A DNA stretch of 64,000 nucleotides from the NCBI RefSeq assembly GCF_042680805.1, contig NZ_JBHUEM010000028.1:1-64000 (forward strand). Direction: 5' to 3'. How positions within the stretch are numbered: position 1 is the first letter of the stretch; the number at the start of each line of letters is the position of its first letter. This DNA is from Bacillus_CJ salitolerans. Lineage in GTDB: Bacteria; Bacillota; Bacilli; Bacillales; SA4. A program made the translations under genes and the position numbers. Positions 58,655 through 64,000 of the stretch are shown here, piece by piece. Below the pieces are notes generated by a model. That model saw nothing but the letters and a program-made list of their open reading frames with translations. It ran no database searches and was not told the origin of the DNA.

Positions 58655-60778
58655 ATGAGGTCATTGATACTAAATATACAGTCGCGAAAAATCCTTTTTC
58701 TCCAAGCAGTAGTTATAATATTTTGTATTATTTTCATGTTGACATTTATGAAAAGTGTTCCGAAATATTACGAAATGATGCGAACGACCTGCATATTTGA
58801 AGAATGTCAATTTGCCCCAATGCCTCCAACGACCACAGAGGAATTGAGTAAACTGAATATAACAGGGGACAACTATGCTTTCCTATTTGTCTTGATGGAC
58901 ACCCTATTAATCTTATACTTTTACATGACGGCGCTTATTGTTTTTTGGAAGTGTTTTTCAGAACCAATGGGTCTTTTTGCAGGTCTTATGCTTGTCAGCT
59001 TTGGAACGGCCTTTCCTTCGCTGGTAGGGGTAGCGGGGGAAAACATCAACTTCATCTTTGTCCTTGGCTGGACTGCATTTATTGTCTTTTTTATGATATT
59101 TCCAAATGGAAGGTTTTTCCCTAATTGGACAAGTATAATTGCTGGAACATACATTGGAATCCAAATACTTGGATTGCTCTTCCCGGAAAGTTTTTTCAAT
59201 ATATTAATGATGCCTATCTGGTTAAAATCTGTAATGTTGTTAATTCCTCTTCTAACCATGGGATTTTCACAAATATATCGTTTTATAAAGGTTTCAGATT
59301 CAACAGAGAGACAACAAACGAAGTGGGTTGTGTACGGATTTGCTCTTACACTAGTAGGATTCATTTTCATTAATTTCTTGTATGTACCAGGGATAATGAA
59401 AGGAGCTCTATCCTATTTATATTTAAATGCGTTTATCAATCTATGTATGGCTATAATACCGACTACTCTTACATTTGCGATTTTAAAACATCGACTTTGG
59501 GACATTGATCCGATTGTTAATCGAACGCTTGTGTATGGGGTGTTGTCTTTATGTGTCATTCTTATATATATAGTGCCAGTTTCTTATTTGAGTAGAATTT
59601 TTCAGACAAAGGATAATATGATCATTTCACTCATTGCAACGGCACTGGTTGCGATTGTATTTGCACCATTAAAAGCGCGATTACAAAGGTTAATCAATCG
59701 AATACTGTACGGAAAAAAGGATGAACCGTTTTCTGTGCTAGCCAATTTAAGTCAGCAATGGGAAAAACCAATGACTGTTGAGGCGACAATTGATGTTGTT
59801 GCAGCTACTATACGCGAGTCGCTTCGGTTACCTTATACAGCTATTTCATTTACAATAGATAGTCGCGACACAGTGGTCGCTGCTTCTGGAACAGCAATAG
59901 GTGATGTAAGTATGATTCCAATCATTTACCGCGGTGAGACATTAGGAAGTTTGTTAATATGTCCGCGTTCGCCTGGAGAAGAACTAGGAAAAGATGATCG
60001 TCAGCTTCTAGATGTTTTAATTCGCCAATCAGGTCCTATTATTCAAGGAATAAAAATGTCTGTCGGAATGAAACTTCTCGTTGAAGAGGTTCAAGAATCT
60101 CGAGGCAAGCTTGTGCTAGCGCGCGAAGAAGAGAGGCGTAAAATAAGACGAAATTTACATGATGATTTAGCACCTAGGTTAGCAGCACTCGCATTGAATG
60201 TAGCCACAGCTGAGCGCTTTGTTAGTAAGGATCCATCATTAACAGTAAATATTCTCACGGAATTAAAACAAACGATTCGCTCAACTGTGAATGATATACG
60301 GAAATGGGTTCATGATTTACGACCACCTGCACTTGATGAACTAGGTTTAATTGGTGCGATAGAGCAGCGAATTCAGGAGCTGACCAAAACCACCCATCAA
60401 TTATCTGAATCGCTGACCATTCCAACTGTAAAGGTCGAATTTAAAATAGAAGGAAGAATTCCTATATTACCTGCTGCTGTTGAAGTGGCCATTTACCGTA
60501 TCGTAACAGAGTCATTAGTAAATGTTGTCCGCCACTCATCAGCAAAGCATTGTACGATCAAGATAATATCAGAAGAAGATGCATATATTTGTATGGAGAT
60601 TGTAGATGACGGAATTGGTCTCGGTGAACATCGAATGAGTTTTCCAAATGGTGGTATAGGAATGCAGTCCATGAGAGAGCAAGCGGTAGAGCTTGGTGGA
60701 ACATGTACAATTGAAACAAGGATAGAAGGTGGGGTTCGTATTTTTACAATCCTTCCATATGAACGGAGAGAAATGTAA
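58655..60778 (+). CDS. Sensor histidine kinase of the NarL/DesK class
   Basis: A 707-residue membrane kinase. The first 350 residues contain about eight TM helices with one external loop that has two Cys (TTCIFEECQF). A GAF-like domain follows (365-480). The HisKA_3 domain has the acceptor His in RRNLHDDLAPRLAAL, and the ATPase domain has TESLVNVVRHSSA (N box) and GIGLGEH with GGIGMQSMREQA. It partners the NarL-type regulator that begins at the next base. The signal is not evident. ATG 58655 has GGGGGGTG upstream with an 11-bp spacer. Confidence 0.92.
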   Translation: MRSLILNIQSRKILFLQAVVIIFCIIFMLTFMKSVPKYYEMMRTTCIFEECQFAPMPPTTTEELSKLNITGDNYAFLFVLMDTLLILYFYMTALIVFWKCFSEPMGLFAGLMLVSFGTAFPSLVGVAGENINFIFVLGWTAFIVFFMIFPNGRFFPNWTSIIAGTYIGIQILGLLFPESFFNILMMPIWLKSVMLLIPLLTMGFSQIYRFIKVSDSTERQQTKWVVYGFALTLVGFIFINFLYVPGIMKGALSYLYLNAFINLCMAIIPTTLTFAILKHRLWDIDPIVNRTLVYGVLSLCVILIYIVPVSYLSRIFQTKDNMIISLIATALVAIVFAPLKARLQRLINRILYGKKDEPFSVLANLSQQWEKPMTVEATIDVVAATIRESLRLPYTAISFTIDSRDTVVAASGTAIGDVSMIPIIYRGETLGSLLICPRSPGEELGKDDRQLLDVLIRQSGPIIQGIKMSVGMKLLVEEVQESRGKLVLAREEERRKIRRNLHDDLAPRLAALALNVATAERFVSKDPSLTVNILTELKQTIRSTVNDIRKWVHDLRPPALDELGLIGAIEQRIQELTKTTHQLSESLTIPTVKVEFKIEGRIPILPAAVEVAIYRIVTESLVNVVRHSSAKHCTIKIISEEDAYICMEIVDDGIGLGEHRMSFPNGGIGMQSMREQAVELGGTCTIETRIEGGVRIFTILPYERREM

Positions 60779-61426
60779 ATGAGGATATTGCTGGCTGATG
60801 ATCATACCCTTTTTAGGGCTGGATTAAAAAACTTATTAAGTACAGTCGATGAAATGCAAATTGTTGGGGAGGCTTCAACAGGAGAAGAAGCGATCGAACA
60901 GGCTTCGCTGTTGAATCCAGACATCATCCTAATGGATATTCGAATGCCAGGTCTAAATGGCATAGAGGCAACGAAGAAAATTAGAGAAACATTACCACAT
61001 GTTCATATTCTAATCTTATCAATGTTCCAGGATGACCAGTCCGTCTTTACAGCAATGAAGGTAGGCGCTAAGGGGTATATACTAAAGGATGCAAATGAGG
61101 ATGAACTATTACATGCAATTCGTATGATAGCGAGTGGTGGAGCTGTTTTTGGTTCGGTTATTGCAGCCCGAATGATGGATTATTTCGCTGTTTCCAGTCG
61201 TTACGAGCCAAATGATCCAGCCTATGCAGAATTAACTGCCCGAGAACGAGAGATTTTAATCCTCATTTCAAAAAATGCTACGAATTCACAAATCGCGTCG
61301 GAACTTCATCTTAGCTCGAAAACCGTGGCTAATTATGTAACGAATATATTAAATAAGCTTCAAGTATCTGACCGTCAAGAGGCTAAACGAATCGCTTTAA
61401 AGTGGAAATTAAATGATCATGTGTAG
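60779..61426 (+). CDS. NarL/FixJ-family response regulator
   Basis: A 215-residue response regulator. The receiver domain (1-120) has the acid pocket LLADDHTLF, the phospho-acceptor Asp in IILMDIRMPG and Lys in KGYILKDANEDELLHA. The LuxR-type HTH is at the C-terminus: LTAREREILILISKNATNSQ, then LHLSSKTVANYVTNILNKL. It abuts the kinase gene (TAA|ATG), so the two are coupled. It most likely binds the 10-bp direct repeats at 58557 upstream of the operon, which is inference. Confidence 0.94.
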   Translation: MRILLADDHTLFRAGLKNLLSTVDEMQIVGEASTGEEAIEQASLLNPDIILMDIRMPGLNGIEATKKIRETLPHVHILILSMFQDDQSVFTAMKVGAKGYILKDANEDELLHAIRMIASGGAVFGSVIAARMMDYFAVSSRYEPNDPAYAELTAREREILILISKNATNSQIASELHLSSKTVANYVTNILNKLQVSDRQEAKRIALKWKLNDHV

Positions 61427-61962
61427 AAGGCATAAAGAGGGCATAAGTCTCTCCAGCCCCTTGTTTTTACTTACTATATTTTAGTGTAACAAAGGCAATG
61501 ATATCATCACTAGATGGTTGAAAGGTCGGCTCGAATGGCAGGGATTGAGAATTCATGAATGTATGTTTATGGATTTTCAATTCTTTTTTGTTAAGAGATA
61601 AAAGAAATGCTCTTTTGAAAGGAGTTATCCCCATATTAGCAATGTTACTGTTACAAGAATAAATAGATGAATCCTACTTCGGGAAGGTAATTGTTTCCAT
61701 ATTATAAAATGTAGAGTAATAATATGTAAATGTCGTGAACAAAAGGCGCAGGCGCCCCGTTTAGTTAAAGGCTGAGCCGATGGCATAGCTACCGCACCAC
61801 GCATATATCATTGCTTTCCCTCACTCTTTCATCAACTTCCTCAACCAAAATGCAGTTACTATATCCTTAATAGTAGCCCCCAAAAAATGGATATTAACCC
61901 TCTAAACTAGTTGATGTATAATTACAATATAAAAATTATTATAAGGAATAGCAGGTGATTAC
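61427..61962. other. Gene-free stretch with a partial repeat element
   Basis: No gene seen. At about 61738-61790, GAACAAAAGGCGCAGGCGCCCC followed by a GGCTGAGCCGATGGC-like part corresponds to the end of the GCTCCAGCGCCC element (17420-17440) in reverse orientation, so this is a degraded copy. The rest is AT-rich. Confidence 0.5.
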
Positions 61963-62394
61963 ATGACTGTATGGTTGAAAGGTAGGCTTTTACAATTTAT
62001 ATCCTTCCTATTGTTTATTATGATAAATGTTATTACGTTAAAGATCCTTTTTACGGTTATTGAGTGGGTATATGTAGAGAAAATCGATATGTGGTACTTA
62101 GCAACCCTTCCATTAATAGGATTACTTTTACTAGTCTTTAGCTATCAATTCTGTAAAAAATTCTACTTTGGATACTGGAGATTTATTTTATATATCCCAT
62201 TTATCAATGTGCTGATTTTTTTCATCCTCAATACGTACTTGATAGGTTTGGTTGGAGGACACCAAGGATTAGAGGATGACTATGCCTTTGGAATGATACT
62301 GCTAGTTGTTATTCCGATCGTTTGGCTACTATATGTAATTCCCACTGTGCTTGGTGTAAGGGCGAATAAGGTGTCTAGACCGGTTAAGATATGA
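61963..62394 (+). CDS. Hypothetical membrane protein (143 aa)
   Basis: Four TM helices (about 10-32, 44-62, 68-90 and 106-128) with short loops (EKIDMWYLA, GGHQGLEDDYAFG) and a basic C-terminus. I do not recognise a family. ATG 61963 is preceded by GCAGGTGATTAC. A small gene on the opposite strand follows. The sequence gives no hint of function. Confidence 0.7.
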   Translation: MTVWLKGRLLQFISFLLFIMINVITLKILFTVIEWVYVEKIDMWYLATLPLIGLLLLVFSYQFCKKFYFGYWRFILYIPFINVLIFFILNTYLIGLVGGHQGLEDDYAFGMILLVVIPIVWLLYVIPTVLGVRANKVSRPVKI

Positions 62395-62415
62395 TTCCGT
62401 CACTATTAAATCATC

Positions 62416-62505
62416 TTATTTTTTCTGACTATCCTTTATTGTTTTCGCCATGGCTAAAAATACGATTATTACAAATATAATCGATACTAAAACGATAGTT
62501 AACAA
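62416..62505 (-). CDS. Small membrane peptide (29 aa)
   Basis: TTG 62505 follows GAGGTGTTCGT. The peptide is one hydrophobic helix (LTIVLVSIIFVIIVFLAMA) with a charged tail (KTIKDSQKK), so it would span the membrane with its tail inside. It was found by reading the minus strand. Its ribosome site and amphipathic end are the only support; a chance ORF cannot be excluded. Confidence 0.45.
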   Translation of the reverse strand: MLTIVLVSIIFVIIVFLAMAKTIKDSQKK

Positions 62506-62709
62506 ACGAACACCTCAATTATTAATCCAAATTTTTTATCCTTCCACATGATGTTTTACACCTTGCCTTAACCTATTAACATGTAATGTGTGTGCTGAAT
62601 AGCCTATAGAAATGTAACGCTAGATACCTTGATTATACAGTAGTTTTAATAAAATGGTAAAAATTTCTATGAAGGATTGTTTATGTTGCATAACATAGTC
62701 AACTTCTTC

Positions 62710-62762
62710 TAAGTACAAACAGCCCCTTGGCACCAAAGTTGCCAGGGGCTGTTTGTACTTAG
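62710..62762. terminator. Long inverted repeat (22-bp arms)
   Basis: TAAGTACAAACAGCCCCTTG... (62710-62732) pairs with its complement at 62741-62762 apart from a single extra T. It is 28 bp downstream of the TetR gene's stop on the minus strand, so it may terminate that gene, though neither side has a proper T tract. The stretch 62520-62709 has no gene. Confidence 0.6.
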
Positions 62763-62789
62763 AAAATCAATTTTTTCAAAGGGAAGAAC

Positions 62790-63356
62790 CTATCGAATAT
62801 CTGACAATCCCTTATTAATAAAATGATGTAGAATCTCTGCCATTTCCTTCGGTGTTTTGTTTTGTCCCTTTTCGAGCCAATTTTTGATTACATATAGGCT
62901 TCCACTAACTAAAAAAGGGTTGATGTATTCATATGTATCCGGATCGAGCGATTTGTCCGTAATCCAATTGTTGAAGATGAATTGCTGTGTGATTAACATT
63001 CCCTTCTTCTGAAAATGGACATCACTGTTCTCGCTTAGGAGAATTTGGCATACGTCACTTTTTTCAGCAAGAAGTTCAAATAATTTCTCGGTTATTTGCA
63101 AGGCTTCTTCTTCTTTTGAAAAATTGTATTGAGTAAGTGTGTTTCTTATATCTTCAATGAAGTCTTCCTCGATGGAATGGAGCAGGTCGTATTGGTTTGA
63201 ATAATGAGCATAATAGGTGGAACGATTAATATCTGCCTGCTCACAAATTTCTTTTATGGTAATGCTTGAAATCTGCTTTTCCTTTAATAAGGCCATCAAA
63301 CTTTCCTTTAAAACCATCTTCGTATATTTTTTTCGTCGGTCCATTTTAGAACTCAA
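62790..63356 (-). CDS. TetR-family regulator divergent from an MMPL exporter
   Basis: A 188-residue TetR-type repressor. The HTH is SITIKEICEQADINRSTYY with AHYSNQYDLLH. The C-terminal domain resembles the TetR_C_7/DhaS-like group (FNNWITDKSLDPDTY, FLVSGSLYVIKNWLEKG, ending EILHHFINKGL). TTG 63356 has AAAGGATCG nine bases upstream; ATG 63344 is the alternative with a poor site. Divergent orientation and the shared 170-bp region point to control of the MMPL gene. Confidence 0.87.
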   Translation of the reverse strand: MSSKMDRRKKYTKMVLKESLMALLKEKQISSITIKEICEQADINRSTYYAHYSNQYDLLHSIEEDFIEDIRNTLTQYNFSKEEEALQITEKLFELLAEKSDVCQILLSENSDVHFQKKGMLITQQFIFNNWITDKSLDPDTYEYINPFLVSGSLYVIKNWLEKGQNKTPKEMAEILHHFINKGLSDIR

Positions 63357-63441
63357 AATCAACGATCCTTTCCTACTTTTTCTAGCTATTTTTTCAAGTT
63401 TTCCAACAAACTTTCATGATGTGTTGTGTATTAAACGTAAT

Positions 63442-63486
63442 GTGCACAACTGTTTGTTGAATACCCAACACTGTGTTTATTATAAT
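63442..63486 (+). promoter_or_regulatory. Promoter and dyads ahead of the MMPL gene
   Basis: TTGAAT (63457-63462) and TATAAT (63481-63486) are 18 bp apart. The -35 region is covered by inverted repeats: CAACTGTTTGTTG (63447-63459) and GTTGAATACCCAAC (63456-63469). Both are candidate TetR operators. Confidence 0.55.
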
Positions 63487-63529
63487 GATAAGGTGAAAAA
63501 GTGAAAGACACAAGAGAGGATGAAAAACG

Positions 63530-64000
63530 ATAAATATTGCATCACGTATCATAAAGCATAAGAAAGCCGTTTTAATTGTATTTGTGCTTGCGACCATACT
63601 CTCAATAGCGGCGCAGTTTTTTGTGTCGGTCAATTACAATATGGTCGATTATTTACCAGACGATGCCCAGTCGACACAGGCGATGGATATTATGGAAGAG
63701 GAGTTTACAGGTGCTGTTCCGAACACGAGAGTCATGGTTACAGACGTATCCCTGCCAGAAGCCCTTGAATATAAAGAAAAGTTATCAGCCATTGACGGAG
63801 TCTCAGAAGTGATATGGCTCGATGATGTGATGGATGTAAAGACTCCCTTAGAAATAGCAGACGAAGAGACGGTAGAAACCTATTATAAAGAAGGGAATGC
63901 ACTGTTTTCAATTAGCGTCCGTACAGGGGATGAGGTCGAAATCACCGATGCCATTTATGAACTGATTGGGGAAGCGGGTGCGATTGCGGGTGAGGCAATC
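63530..64000 (+). CDS. MMPL-family (RND) exporter, 5' part, no standard start codon
   Basis: The frame reads NIASRIIKHKKAVLIVFVLA (first TM helix), then VNYNMVDYLPDDAQST and the external-domain start typical of MMPL proteins of Bacillus, and is open to the window's end. There is no ATG, GTG or TTG at the natural beginning. The expected first codon before AAT ATT GCA is ATA (63530-63532), nine bases after the ribosome site AGAGAGGA. An ATG at 63520 is out of frame by one base and too close to that site. Either ATA is a mutated or unusual start, or one base of the A5 run at 63523-63527 is extra. Confidence 0.8.
   Translation, partial: MNIASRIIKHKKAVLIVFVLATILSIAAQFFVSVNYNMVDYLPDDAQSTQAMDIMEEEFTGAVPNTRVMVTDVSLPEALEYKEKLSAIDGVSEVIWLDDVMDVKTPLEIADEETVETYYKEGNALFSISVRTGDEVEITDAIYELIGEAGAIAGEAI

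Overview
The window is from a low-G+C Gram-positive chromosome of the family Bacillaceae. The support is AGGAGG-type ribosome sites with frequent TTG/GTG starts, many intrinsic terminators, and families typical of the group: UPF0435/YfkK, YfkD, the YfkA radical-SAM protein, the spore cortex deacetylase PdaA, an SE1561-family protein, a BH0509-family protein, a KinB-like sporulation kinase and a reductase-less bacterial nitric oxide synthase. I cannot name a species. I saw no tRNA, rRNA, CRISPR array, prophage or transposase.

Layout. 1-2800: a phased repeat array, then a TPP riboswitch and terminator controlling thiC. 2.8-11.2 kb: repeats, small lipoproteins and membrane proteins, a membrane-anchored amidohydrolase, two YibE/F membrane proteins, and a KinB-like kinase behind a 26-bp perfect palindrome. 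11.9-20.4 kb: a molybdopterin oxidoreductase, SDR + arylamine N-acetyltransferase, a SpoVB-type flippase, a deletion scar joining a TetR start to an SDR tail, a beta-lactamase-fold serine hydrolase and a GNAT enzyme. 20.4-29.2 kb: a folate cyclo-ligase relative and a second UMP kinase, each behind a leader terminator, several acetyltransferases, a TetR + ABC exporter operon and a DUF1992 protein. 29.6-34.6 kb: nitric oxide synthase, a DUF4397 protein, and a small AT-rich accessory patch (nucleotidyltransferase + GNAT + a broken ORF) next to an ArsR/DUF2087 regulator.

35-57.5 kb carries a backbone that, as I remember it, is colinear with the B. subtilis yfk-yfj region: yfkK, yfkH, yfkF, yfkD, yfkC, yfkA, a yfjT-like gene, pdaA, yfjP, yfjO. 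It is interrupted by OsmC, a DHA2 drug pump, a PPOX protein, a lipid-anchored subtilase with SLH domains, YczE, a 2.4-kb gene graveyard (CPBP protease, thiE, a secreted-protein fragment, an ABC transporter), and a class I fumarase beside a 51-bp minisatellite. 57.9-64 kb: a membrane protein, a NarL-type two-component system, small membrane proteins, and a TetR regulator divergent from an MMPL exporter that lacks a normal start codon and runs off the window.

The signal least explained by known features is repetitive. Four intergenic arrays are built from a short TTATC-containing motif repeated every 19-23 bp (about two helical turns). One array runs into the 3' end of a gene. Separate from these are a hairpin element family (GCTCCAGCGCCC type), a two-hairpin element present in whole and half copies, and repeats with 51/52-bp periods. 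The clearest regulatory candidate is a 15-codon leader peptide whose stop codon overlaps a terminator in front of the UMP kinase paralogue. All function calls come from reading translations and motifs by eye; no database search was run.
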